NCBI RefSeq assembly: GCF_000484635.1
Contig: NZ_AXVM01000003.1
Coordinates: 124,001-188,000 of the forward strand
Direction: 5' to 3'
Source of the DNA: Comamonas badia DSM 17552
GTDB lineage: Bacteria > Pseudomonadota > Gammaproteobacteria > Burkholderiales > Burkholderiaceae_C
DNA: 64,000 nucleotides
Below are positions 35,822 to 43,826 of this stretch, in pieces. Under the pieces are notes generated by a model. It did not search any database. It saw only the letters and a list, made by a program, of their open reading frames with translations, and was not told the origin of the DNA. Each line of letters begins with the position of its first letter. Position 1 is the stretch's first letter. The translations under genes and the position numbers were made by a program.

Positions 35822-35926
35822 TAGGGTTTACCCGAAATCAAAACGCGCTAGTGTGACAAAAACGGGCCCAAAATGCAAGTCTGTGCTGAAAAAATGGGCA
35901 AGACTTCAGGGTTTACCCTGAAATTT
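35822..35926. promoter_or_regulatory. Two GGGTTTACCC palindromic sites
   Basis: GGGTTTACCC occurs at about 35824-35833 and again at 35910-35919, each followed by (T)GAAAT. A self-complementary 10-mer (apart from the central TT/AA) found twice in 100 bp between the RNase promoter and the malic enzyme end suggests a dimeric regulator, but the factor is unknown. Confidence 0.35.
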
Positions 35927-35948
35927 GTGCAAACGCACAAATTTCAGG
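35905..35948. terminator. Overlapping alternative hairpins at the maeB 3' end
   Basis: CCTGAAATTTGTGC (35917-35930) pairs perfectly with GCACAAATTTCAGG (35935-35948), a 14-bp stem with a 4-base loop that contains the maeB stop. The same CCCTGAA segment also pairs with TTCAGGG at 35905-35911 (perfect 8-bp stem). The two folds are mutually exclusive. Confidence 0.6.
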
Positions 35949-38277
35949 CCGATGGCGCGGCCGACGCCTGCGCGGCATTGGCGTCCGTCACCGTGAGCGC
36001 CACCATGTTGACGATGCGCCGCACCGTGGCGCTGGGCGTGAGCACATGCACCGGCGCGGCCGCGCCCAACAGCATCGGCCCAATCGCGATGCCGCCGCCC
36101 GCCGCCGTCTTGAGCAGGTTGTAGGCGATGTTGGCGGCGTCGATGTTGGGCATCACCAGCAGGTTGCAGCTGCCCGTGAGCGGGCTGTTGGGCATGAGCT
36201 TTTCGCGCGCCTTGGCGTCCAGCGCCACGTCGCCGTGCATCTCGCCCTCCACCTCCAGCCACGGCGCCTGCTGCTGCAGCAGCTCCAGCACCTGGCGCAT
36301 CTTGACGGCGCTGGGCTGCTGGCTCGAGCCGAAGTTGGAGTGCGAGAGCAGCGCCGCCTTGGGCTGGATGCCGAAGCGCAGGATTTCCTCGGCCGCCATC
36401 ACGGTGATCTCGGCCAGTTGCTCGGCGCTGGGGTCGTAGTTGACGTGGGTATCGACGATGAACACCTCGCGCTCGGGCAGCAGCAGCGCATTCATGCAGG
36501 CATAGGTTCTGGCGCCCGCGCGCTTGCCGATCACCTGGTCGATGTACTGCAGGTGGTGCTGGGTGTTGCCCCAGGTGCCGCAGATCAGGCCGGAGACCTC
36601 GCCGGTGTGCAGCAGCATGGAGCCGATGAGCGTAAGGCGCCGGCGCATCTCGATCCTGGCGATCGGCACCGTCACGCCCTTGCGCTCGGTCAGGCGGTGG
36701 TAGGTTTGCCAGAAGCCGCGGTAGCGCTCGTCGTGCTCGACGTTCACCACGTCGTAGTCCTGCCCTTCCTTCAGGCGCAGGCCGAATTTTTCGATGCGCT
36801 GCGCGATGATCGCGGGCCGACCGATCAGCGTGGGCCGGGCGATGCGCTCGTCCGAGACAATCTGCGCGGCGCGCAGCACGCGTTCTTCCTCGCCCTCGGC
36901 GAAGGCCACGCGCTTGAGCTGGGCCTGGCGCGCGGCCATGAAGACCGGCTTCATCATCGTGCCAGAGGCGTAGACGAAGGTCTGCAGATGGTCGCTGTAG
37001 GCGGCCATGTCGGCGATCGGGCGGCTGGCCACGCCGCTGTCCATCGCCGCCTGCGCCACCGCCGGCGCGATCTTCATCATCAGGCGCGGATCAAAGGGCT
37101 TGGGGATCAGGTATTCCGGGCCGAAGCTCAGTTGCTCGCCCGCGTAGGCCGCCGCCACCACCTCGCTCTGCTCGGCCTGCGCCAGCTCGGCAATCGCGCG
37201 CACCGCGGCGATTTCCATCTCGGTGGTGATGGTGGTCGCGCCGCTGTCGAGCGCGCCGCGGAACACGTAGGGAAAGCACAGGACGTTGTTGACCTGGTTG
37301 GGGTAATCGCTGCGCCCGGTGGCGATGATGGCGTCGCCGCGCACCGCCTGCACGTCTTCGGGCGCGATCTCGGGGTTTGGATTGGCCAGCGCGAAGATCA
37401 GCGGGTGCGCCGCCATCTTGCGCACCATGTCCTGCTTGAGCACGCCACCGGCGGAAAGCCCCAGGAAGATGTCGGCACCGTCGATGATGTCGCCAAGCGT
37501 TCGGGCATCGGTCTTCTGCGCGAACGTGGCCTTGGCCTCGTCCATCAGCTCGGTGCGGCCTTCGTAGACCACGCCGGCGATGTCGCTCACCCAGATATGC
37601 TCGCGCGGCAGGCCGAGCTTGACCAGCAGCCCCAGACAGGCGAGCGCCGCCGCCCCCGCGCCCGAGGCGACCAGCTTGACCTGGGCGATGTCCTTGCCCG
37701 CGACGGCCAGCGCGTTGAGCACCGCCGCGCCGACGACGATGGCCGTGCCATGCTGGTCGTCGTGAAAGACCGGAATCTTCATGCGCTCGCGCAGCTTGCG
37801 TTCGACGTAGAAACAGTCCGGAGCCTTGATGTCTTCCAGGTTGATGCCGCCAAAGGTCGGCTCCAGCGCCGCGATGATCTCGACGAGCTTGTCCGGGTCC
37901 TTCTCGGCGATCTCGATGTCGAACACGTCGATGCCGGAGAACTTCTTGAACAGCACCCCCTTGCCCTCCATCACCGGCTTGCCCGCGAGCGGCCCGATGT
38001 CGCCCAGGCCCAGCACCGCCGTGCCGTTGGTGACCACGCCCACCAGGTTGCCGCGCGCGGTGTAGCGGAAGGCCGCCGCCGGGTCCTTGACGATCTCCTC
38101 GCAGGGCGCGGCCACACCCGGCGAATAGGCCAGCGCCAGATCGTGGCGGCTCACCATCTGCTTGGTGGCGTGGATGGAAATCTTGCCGGGGCGCGGGTGC
38201 TCGTGGTAGTCGAGTGCCGCCTGGCGCAGGATTTCGCGTTTGTCGGGGGTGGAATCGGAGGTGGACAGTTCTGGCAT
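35944..38277 (-). CDS. maeB: NADP-dependent malic enzyme, MaeB type with phosphotransacetylase domain
   Basis: A 777-residue protein. The N-terminal ~430 residues are malic enzyme ([20 protein letters not shown], catalytic Tyr in the front half, [13 protein letters not shown] with the metal-binding acidic pair, NAD(P) site [15 protein letters not shown]). The C-terminal ~330 residues are a phosphotransacetylase-like domain ([30 protein letters not shown]), which in MaeB regulates activity in response to acetyl-CoA rather than catalysing. It makes pyruvate and NADPH from malate. ATG 38277 (MPELSTSDS) was chosen and is 73 bases from the divergent ferredoxin. Confidence 0.95.
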   Translation of the reverse strand: MPELSTSDSTPDKREILRQAALDYHEHPRPGKISIHATKQMVSRHDLALAYSPGVAAPCEEIVKDPAAAFRYTARGNLVGVVTNGTAVLGLGDIGPLAGKPVMEGKGVLFKKFSGIDVFDIEIAEKDPDKLVEIIAALEPTFGGINLEDIKAPDCFYVERKLRERMKIPVFHDDQHGTAIVVGAAVLNALAVAGKDIAQVKLVASGAGAAALACLGLLVKLGLPREHIWVSDIAGVVYEGRTELMDEAKATFAQKTDARTLGDIIDGADIFLGLSAGGVLKQDMVRKMAAHPLIFALANPNPEIAPEDVQAVRGDAIIATGRSDYPNQVNNVLCFPYVFRGALDSGATTITTEMEIAAVRAIAELAQAEQSEVVAAAYAGEQLSFGPEYLIPKPFDPRLMMKIAPAVAQAAMDSGVASRPIADMAAYSDHLQTFVYASGTMMKPVFMAARQAQLKRVAFAEGEEERVLRAAQIVSDERIARPTLIGRPAIIAQRIEKFGLRLKEGQDYDVVNVEHDERYRGFWQTYHRLTERKGVTVPIARIEMRRRLTLIGSMLLHTGEVSGLICGTWGNTQHHLQYIDQVIGKRAGARTYACMNALLLPEREVFIVDTHVNYDPSAEQLAEITVMAAEEILRFGIQPKAALLSHSNFGSSQQPSAVKMRQVLELLQQQAPWLEVEGEMHGDVALDAKAREKLMPNSPLTGSCNLLVMPNIDAANIAYNLLKTAAGGGIAIGPMLLGAAAPVHVLTPSATVRRIVNMVALTVTDANAAQASAAPSA

Positions 38278-38350
38278 GCGCCGATTGTCGCCGGTGTGTA
38301 CCCATCCGCCACATCCAACGCGGTCAACCCCGCCATGGCATGCTGCGAAC

Positions 38351-38590
38351 ATGCAGGGTACACCCAAGGCCATTCCCGCGATCAACCCCAGCCGCTGCAC
38401 CGGCTGCGGCTGGTGCGTGGCGGTGTGTCCACCCCATGTGCTGTCGCTGCGGAGGACAGCAGACGGTCCTGGCGCAGCCAAGCGGTCCGCGCTGGATGAT
38501 GCGGATGGCTGCACTGGCTGCGCACTGTGCGCGGTGCGCTGCCCGTTTGATGCAATCGCAATGGTGCGCCGGCAGACGCACAAGCAATGA
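38351..38590 (+). CDS. Small two-[4Fe-4S] ferredoxin
   Basis: A 79-residue protein with two cysteine clusters of the CxxCxxCxxxC type, CTGCGWCVAVCPP and CTGCALCAVRCPF, in the regular 2x[4Fe-4S] ferredoxin arrangement. It has no membrane segment or signal, so it is a cytosolic electron carrier. The neighbour is the divergent maeB gene. No dedicated redox partner is adjacent. ATG 38351 was chosen because it gives a compact ferredoxin; a longer in-frame start is possible but would extend into the maeB promoter. Confidence 0.82.
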   Translation: MQGTPKAIPAINPSRCTGCGWCVAVCPPHVLSLRRTADGPGAAKRSALDDADGCTGCALCAVRCPFDAIAMVRRQTHKQ

Positions 38591-38659
38591 TGCATTCATC
38601 ATGCAGTCCATGCGCATGGCAGGATGCGCAAACTGATGGCGTCGGTCACTGCTGTCCGG

Positions 38660-38848
38660 TTAAAAATCGAACAAATTCAACTGGTTAGCGATGCTGAGCA
38701 GGTCGATCTGGGATGCATCGGCCTGCAAGGCGCATGAAACCTCGGTTTTCTCGAACAGCGACACCGACAGGATCTGTGGACATGTGTAGAGCGAGGCATC
38801 GAGTTGAAGCTCCTTCTTGACGATGGCAATCAGCACGTAGGTGGCCAC
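38660..38848 (-). pseudogene. IS4-family transposase, C-terminal remnant
   Basis: The 62 residues MATYVLIAIVKKELQLDASL ... QILSVSLFEKTE ... NQLNLFDF match the C-terminal end of IS4-type transposases (the ~430-residue DUF4372-type proteins, which end with ..NQLxLFD). The DDE catalytic part is missing. Just beyond its stop the sequence CTGTCCGGTTAA (38651-38662) may be part of the element's terminal inverted repeat. The rest of the insertion sequence has been lost. Confidence 0.72.
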
Positions 38849-39014
38849 GGCTCACCATACCCACGCCCTATTTGCACGTCTTGTTGCCGCGCCCAAGAAC
38901 CCGCAGCAGATTGCACGCGGCTTTGATGCCTACAGCGTGACCTTTGATGGGCATGTGGCCGTGGGGCAAGCACTGCCTGTAGCGCAAGGCGTCATGCTGC
39001 GCCGCTTGTGGTGA
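38841..39014 (+). other. 57-codon orphan open frame next to the IS remnant
   Basis: The frame GTG 38841 to TGA 39014 includes APKNPQQIARGFDAYSVTFDG and ends VMLRRLW. It looks protein-like and probably represents the C-terminus of a gene cut off by the IS4-type element, with only 15 bases between its stop and the next ATG. No family was recognised. Confidence 0.35.
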
Positions 39015-39029
39015 GCCTGGGACGTAGAC

Positions 39030-39640
39030 ATGAAGCCCATCCCTACAGCCTTTGAAGGCCAGTCCATTCGTCGCCTGTACGACGAGGCCACCGACACCTG
39101 GTGGTTCTCGGTGATTGATGTGGTTCAGGTACTCACGGGCAGCAACAACAGCAACCGGTATTGGTCTGACCTCAAGCGCAAACTAACCCAGGAGGCAGGG
39201 ACAGACCAAGCTTACGAAAAAATCGTAAGGTTGAAACTCCCCACACCTGACGGCAAACAGCGCCTGACCGACTGCGCCACGGCTGAAAGCCTGCTGCGCA
39301 TCGTGCAATCCATCCCCAGCCCCAAGGTCGAGCCTATCAAGCTATGGCTGGCGCGGGTGGGTTACGAGCGGATGCAGGAAATTGCCGACCCAGCCCAAGC
39401 GCTCGATCGTGCGCGCCAGACCTGGGTGCAGCAGGGGCGCAGCGAAAAATGGATTCAGCAGCGCATGACGGGGCAGGAAACGCGCAACAAGCTCACCGAC
39501 TATTGGAGTGAGCACGACGCGGCGCAGGGGCGCGAGTTCGCCATCCTCACCAACCTCATCCACCAAACCTGGTCAGATTTGAGTGTGGCGAAGCACAAGG
39601 ATGCCAAGGGACTCTCCAGCCACAATCTGCGCGACCACAT
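39030..39640 (+). pseudogene. BRO-N prophage antirepressor, truncated
   Basis: The first ~204 codons match BRO-family proteins. The Bro-N DNA-binding domain reads TWWFSVIDVVQVLTGSNNSN and RYWSDLKRKL, followed by the conserved IQQRMTGQETRNKLTDYW and GLSSHNLRDHM. Complete members continue with TDLELIFTMLGE. Here the sequence departs from the family after NLRDHM (about 39640) and the frame runs without a stop into Cas1-like sequence. BRO proteins are typical of prophages and mobile islands. The start is ATG 39030. Confidence 0.7.
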
Positions 39641-39826
39641 GGGCGATTACCGCCCTGCCCGCAAGGCTGTGGTGGTGGTCTTTCAAGAGCGCAAAAAGGA
39701 TGAGATGACCCATCCCCTGCTGGCGCAAACCGTGCCTTTGGGCCTGGTGCCATTGGTGCAAGTCCGTTTGCTCGCGCGGGCCTGCGTGACGACGCTGCGC
39801 CCTACATCCCTTTTATTCCCAAATAG
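39641..39826 (+). pseudogene. cas1: Cas1 C-terminal remnant with a frameshift
   Basis: In frame with the BRO fragment, GDYRPARKAVVVVFQERKKD, then EMTHPLLAQTVPLGLVPLVQ and VRLLARA read like the C-terminal region of Cas1 (the HP...QxRLLAR motif). After LLARA the frame shifts. Restoring one base near 39782 (a missing C in GCC-CTG) gives LRDDAAPYIPFIPK followed by TAG 39824-39826, the usual Cas1 ending (LLARxLRGDxxxYPPF). Cas1 is the spacer-integration integrase. The rest of the gene is gone, so it is inactive. Confidence 0.72.
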
Positions 39827-39835
39827 GCATTGCGG

Positions 39836-40309
39836 TCATGGCCCCGCCGCGAGGGCTTCGTCGAACTCTCTCTGCGCATCCTCACTTTGCAGCCGCTCTT
39901 TCAGGCCCCCGTCCCAATCGGACAATCCAGCGTGATGGCCCGCTATCAAATATGCCAGTATGTGACCGTAGGGGCGGTTTGCTTCATTCAATTGCCTGAC
40001 GGCCCACAGTGCGCCAGCAGCAGAGTGGGTTTTGTCACGGCCAGAAATCTTGCCTTCAATGTGTGCGTCCACATCTCCCGTCTGGCGCAGATACTTTTGA
40101 AACCCAGGTCGGTACTTGCCCAAGTCATGCCAATTCCCAGCCAGACGTGCCCACTCAGCGCCAAAATGCTTCGCAAGTTCCGCTGCAAGTGCTCCCACCG
40201 CCCGGAGATGTTCATCCAGCGCGTGAGGCTCGCGCACCGTACCGTCTCTCGTTTGAACTGAATGCGCGATAGGCGCAATCCCATACGGATCATGGTGCAG
40301 ACTCGTCAC
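39836..40309 (-). pseudogene. cas3: Cas3 HD-nuclease domain, truncated
   Basis: 157 residues corresponding to the N-terminal HD domain of Cas3. The metal-binding motifs are intact: an early His (EPHALDEHL), the HD motif in NWHDLGKYRPGFQKYL, THSAAGALWAV and AYLIAGHHAGLSDWDG. The helicase part is missing; the frame ends at 39836, 10 bases beyond the convergent Cas1 stop. GTG 40309 has a GGAGGGG Shine-Dalgarno six bases upstream, so this is likely the true Cas3 start. A complete Cas3 has ~750 residues. Head-to-head joining with Cas1 ends implies rearrangement of a type I CRISPR-Cas locus. Confidence 0.75.
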
Positions 40310-40405
40310 AACCAGCCCCTCCAATTGTTGTCGTGGCACCAACGATCGAGATGCACGAGATAAAGGCAGATTAGCAGACTGATTGCATATACAGTCACCT
40401 TCCGA

Positions 40406-42583
40406 ATGTCTACTGACGCCCTTGCCACCCTGGCCCTGCACCAATTCAACGCCATCGTGCAGTCCACCCCCGGCCTGCGCGTGCGGGACGGCCAGCAGCG
40501 CATGGCGCAGCAAGTGGCCGACACCTTTGCGCAGACCCGGCTGCGCGGCGAAGCGGGTGAGACCGAAAGCGACACCTCCGAGCACGCCATCGCCGTGATC
40601 GAAGCCGGCACCGGCGTGGGCAAATCGCTGGCCTATGCGGCGCCCGCCATTCAGATGGCGCTGGCGCGCGGCACGCGCGTGCTGATCGCCACCGCCACCG
40701 TGTCGCTGCAGGAGCAATTGGTGCACAAGGATCTGCCCGCGCTGGCGGCGGCGATGTCAGAACCTTTCAGCTTCGCCCTGGCCAAGGGGCGGGCGCGCTA
40801 TGTGTGCAAGCTCAAACTGGAGCGGCTGGCGAGCGATGAATCCGCCGTGGACGATGGCCTGTTTCCTGAAGACCCGGATGCCCCTGGCAAGGAAGCAGCC
40901 GAAACCCGCGAGGCGCGCAGCGCCTTCTACACGCGCCTGGCCGATGATCTGGCCAGCGGCCTGTGGGAGGGCGATCGCGACCAACTCGCCATCCCGCCCG
41001 ATCCGGCGCTCTGGTCGCCGATCGCGGCGGTGGCGCACACCTGCACCGGCCGGCATTGCCCGCTGTTTGCCACCTGCACCTATTACGAGCGGCGCAAGGA
41101 GCTGGTGGCCGCGCAGGTGATCGTCGCCAACCACGACCTGCTGCTGTCTTCCATAGGCGCGCGGCTGCTGCCGGATCTCTCCAATTGCCTGCTCATCATC
41201 GATGAGGCGCACCATCTGCCCAGGACCGCGCTGGCGCAATTTGCCTGCGAGATGGACATCTCCCGCCTTGCCTGGCTGCAGCAGCTGGCCAGCCGTGCGC
41301 TGCGCGTCGCCTCTCAGGTGGAAGTGGAAAGCGATATCGACGTGGCGGCCAGCAGCGCCCGATTGCGTGTGGCGCTGCAGGATGCCGAGCGGCTGGTGAT
41401 CGATCTGTACGGCGCGCCGCTGCGCGAAGCCATGGCGCGCGCGCCGGGCAAACCGGCCTCGCACCGCGCACGGGCGCCCAGGGGCGAGCTGCCCCCGCCG
41501 CTCTCCGAAGCGCTGGCGCAGGTGCTGCAGCACGCGGGCGATCTGCTGCAAGGCCTGCGCGCCATCGCCCAGGCGCTGCGCGAGCACATCCGCGAAGAGC
41601 CCGCGGACGCCCGCCGCCTGTCGCAGCTCTACGCCCAGGTCGGCCAGCTCGCGCCGCGGCTGGAGGCGGTGCATGCCAGCGCATCGCTGCTGCTGCAGGA
41701 AGCGCCGCAAGGCGGCGCCCCGGCCGCCAAATGGTTCACGCTGGCCAGCGCCGGCGACGCGCCCGTGGTGCGCGCGCATGCCAGTCCCCTGCTGCCCGGC
41801 GCGGCGCTGGCGGCGCACCTGTGGTCGGCGGTGCGCGGCGCGGTGCTGACCTCGGCCACGCTCACGAGCTGCGGCAATTTTGATTTTTTCCTGCGCGAGG
41901 CCGGCCTGTCCGACGATGCGGGCGTGACCACGCTGCAAGTCGCCAGCCCCTTCGACTACGCCAGGCAGGGCACCCTGACGGCCAGCCGCACCGAGGCATT
42001 GCCGCGTGACGTGGCAGCGTTCACGCGGCAGATGGTGCGTGCGCTGCTGGACGACCTCGCCCAGGTGCGCAGCGGCGCGCTGGTGCTCTTCACCTCGCGC
42101 GAGCAGATGCGCCAGGCGGTGGAGCAACTGCCCCCGGCGCTGCGCACCATCGTGCTGGTGCAAGGGCAGCAACCGCGCCTCAAGCTGCTGGCAGCGCACC
42201 GCGAACGCGTGGCCCGGGGCGCGCCCTCGGTCATCTTCGGCCTGCAATCGTTTGGCGAGGGGCTGGACCTGCCAGGCGCGTTGTGCGAAACGCTGTTCAT
42301 CACCAAGCTGCCGTTTGCGCCGCCCGACGAACCGGTGGACGAGGCGCGCGCCGAATGGCTGCGCGCCAGCGGCGGCGACCCGTTCATGGAACTGGTCGTG
42401 CCCGCCACGGCGATGCGGCTGGCGCAGTGGGTGGGCCGCGCCATCCGCAGCGAAGACGACCACGCACAGGTCATCTGCTACGACAAACGCCTGCTGCACA
42501 CGGGTTACGGGCGGCGTCTGCTGCACGGCCTGCCGGCATTCACGCTGCGGGAGCGCGGCGCTCCTGCCGAAACGACGGCGTAG
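40406..42583 (+). CDS. dinG: ATP-dependent DNA helicase DinG
   Basis: A 725-residue iron-sulphur superfamily 2 helicase related to XPD. It contains Walker A IEAGTGVGKSLAY, the DEAH box IIDEAHHLP, and four cysteines for the [4Fe-4S] cluster (YVCKLKLERL, then HTCTGRHCPLFATC). The C-terminal motifs include VIFGLQSFGEGLDLPG and AQWVGRAIRSE. DinG unwinds R-loops and damaged DNA and is part of the DNA-damage response. The start is ATG 40406. It stops 8 bases before the lipoprotein gene. Confidence 0.94.
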   Translation: MSTDALATLALHQFNAIVQSTPGLRVRDGQQRMAQQVADTFAQTRLRGEAGETESDTSEHAIAVIEAGTGVGKSLAYAAPAIQMALARGTRVLIATATVSLQEQLVHKDLPALAAAMSEPFSFALAKGRARYVCKLKLERLASDESAVDDGLFPEDPDAPGKEAAETREARSAFYTRLADDLASGLWEGDRDQLAIPPDPALWSPIAAVAHTCTGRHCPLFATCTYYERRKELVAAQVIVANHDLLLSSIGARLLPDLSNCLLIIDEAHHLPRTALAQFACEMDISRLAWLQQLASRALRVASQVEVESDIDVAASSARLRVALQDAERLVIDLYGAPLREAMARAPGKPASHRARAPRGELPPPLSEALAQVLQHAGDLLQGLRAIAQALREHIREEPADARRLSQLYAQVGQLAPRLEAVHASASLLLQEAPQGGAPAAKWFTLASAGDAPVVRAHASPLLPGAALAAHLWSAVRGAVLTSATLTSCGNFDFFLREAGLSDDAGVTTLQVASPFDYARQGTLTASRTEALPRDVAAFTRQMVRALLDDLAQVRSGALVLFTSREQMRQAVEQLPPALRTIVLVQGQQPRLKLLAAHRERVARGAPSVIFGLQSFGEGLDLPGALCETLFITKLPFAPPDEPVDEARAEWLRASGGDPFMELVVPATAMRLAQWVGRAIRSEDDHAQVICYDKRLLHTGYGRRLLHGLPAFTLRERGAPAETTA

Positions 42584-42591
42584 AACCCTCC

Positions 42592-43344
42592 ATGCCCACC
42601 ACGCCGCTTGCGCGCCTTGCCGTCCAGGCCCTGGGCCCGGCGATGGCGGCGCTGCTGCTGGGCTGCGCGAGCTCCGCCCCCACCGACCGTGGCCAGGTGC
42701 AGGGGGCCTCCGCCAGCCGCGACGAGCTGGTGCAGTCCGAACTCAACCGCGCCGCCACGCTGGCCATGCACGACAACCTGCAAAGCCTGATGCTGCTGGC
42801 CGACAAGCTCTACCGCCGCAACCCCGCCCAATGGCGCGCGGGCGGGGCCACGGACCGGGAGCAGGCGCTGCAGCGCATCCAGTCGGCGATCGACCTGCGG
42901 CAGGCCTGGGCGCCGCTGGGCGGGCGGCGCGACATCGACGCGATGGCCTATGCGATGTCACCCGCATTCACCGGCGACCGCGTCGCCGCGCTGGTGCTTG
43001 CCACCGTGGACATGCTCATCACCGCGCATGGCGGAAGGACGACGTTCCACCTTCTGGACGGCATCGACGCTCAGCACATCCACAACGCCGCGCGCAACAT
43101 CGAAATCGCCGCCTGGATCCTTTCGGAGCGCCGTGATGCGCAGAACCGGCCGCTGCTGCTGGCCAATGAGCTCAGTGCCGATGGCGGAACGCGCAACCTG
43201 AGCTTCGAGCGCGAATTCGGCAAGATCATCGCGCGCCTGGACCTGCTGGCCGAGCTCAGCGACGAGCGCATGCGCCGCGCCGCGATCAACTACGTGCAAA
43301 GCCTGCTGGGCGCGGGCCTGCTGCAATTCCTGCCGGTGCGCTGA
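42592..43344 (+). CDS. Conserved lipoprotein of unknown function
   Basis: A 250-residue protein with a lipobox (MAALLLGCASS) near residue 20, giving a lipidated cysteine. The mature part is predicted helical (ALQRIQSAIDLRQAWAPLGG, RRDIDAMAYAMSPAFTGDRV, and ARNIEIAAWILSERRD). I recognise it only as a conserved Burkholderiales lipoprotein, not a named family. Its 8-base spacing after dinG suggests co-transcription, but the functions do not obviously connect. The start is ATG 42592. Confidence 0.7.
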   Translation: MPTTPLARLAVQALGPAMAALLLGCASSAPTDRGQVQGASASRDELVQSELNRAATLAMHDNLQSLMLLADKLYRRNPAQWRAGGATDREQALQRIQSAIDLRQAWAPLGGRRDIDAMAYAMSPAFTGDRVAALVLATVDMLITAHGGRTTFHLLDGIDAQHIHNAARNIEIAAWILSERRDAQNRPLLLANELSADGGTRNLSFEREFGKIIARLDLLAELSDERMRRAAINYVQSLLGAGLLQFLPVR

Positions 43345-43445
43345 CCGGCGCGCCGGTTTCAGGGCCCGTTCAGGCTCTCAGAGCGTGCTCAAAGTCTCCG
43401 CGTGGTGCCCGCAAGGCAGCAAAACGTCGCAATCAAGGCGCCCGC

Positions 43446-43697
43446 TCAGGCCTTCTTGCGCACCAGACCGTAGATCACCAGCAGCACGATGGCGCCAATG
43501 ATGGAAGCGATCCACCCCGCCGTCTGGCCCACCTGGTACCAGCCGAAAGCCTGTCCGGCGTAAGTGGCGAGAAAAGAGCCCGCGACGCCGAGCACGCAGG
43601 TCATGATCCAGCCCATCTTGTCGTCGCCCGGCTTGAGGGCACGGGCCAGCAGGCCGACGATGAGTCCGATGAAAAGGGTTCCAAGGAGGCTGAGCAT
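43446..43697 (-). CDS. GlsB/YeaQ/YmgE-type small membrane protein
   Basis: An 83-residue protein with three hydrophobic helices and the family motif GLIVGLLARALKPGDDKMGW, followed by GVAGSFLATYAGQAFGWY and IIGAIVLLVIYGLVRKK. These inner-membrane proteins are stress-induced in many proteobacteria. It is divergent from the BMP-type binding-protein gene. The start is ATG 43697. Confidence 0.9.
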   Translation of the reverse strand: MLSLLGTLFIGLIVGLLARALKPGDDKMGWIMTCVLGVAGSFLATYAGQAFGWYQVGQTAGWIASIIGAIVLLVIYGLVRKKA

Positions 43698-43826
43698 GGT
43701 ATCGATGGCCCGAAATTGATTGATATATCACGCCTGTGGCATAAACGCATGCAGGCACATACACTGCTTTCCGCCCCAAACGGCCATCCGGCAATGCGGG
43801 CACATTTGTACACCCAAAAGGCCACC

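Noticed and set aside
38590-40405. A CRISPR array beside the Cas1 and Cas3 remnants
   Set aside because: I looked for regularly spaced direct repeats of 25-40 bases and saw none.
39836-40726. The whole 296-codon minus-strand frame as one protein
   Set aside because: The upstream third lies opposite the dinG 5' end and is its shadow; the Cas3-like part starts at GTG 40309 with its own Shine-Dalgarno.
43342-43360. ACCGGCGCGCCGGT palindrome after the lipoprotein gene as a terminator
   Set aside because: A perfect 14-base palindrome has no loop, so hairpin formation is poor, and only three T bases follow.
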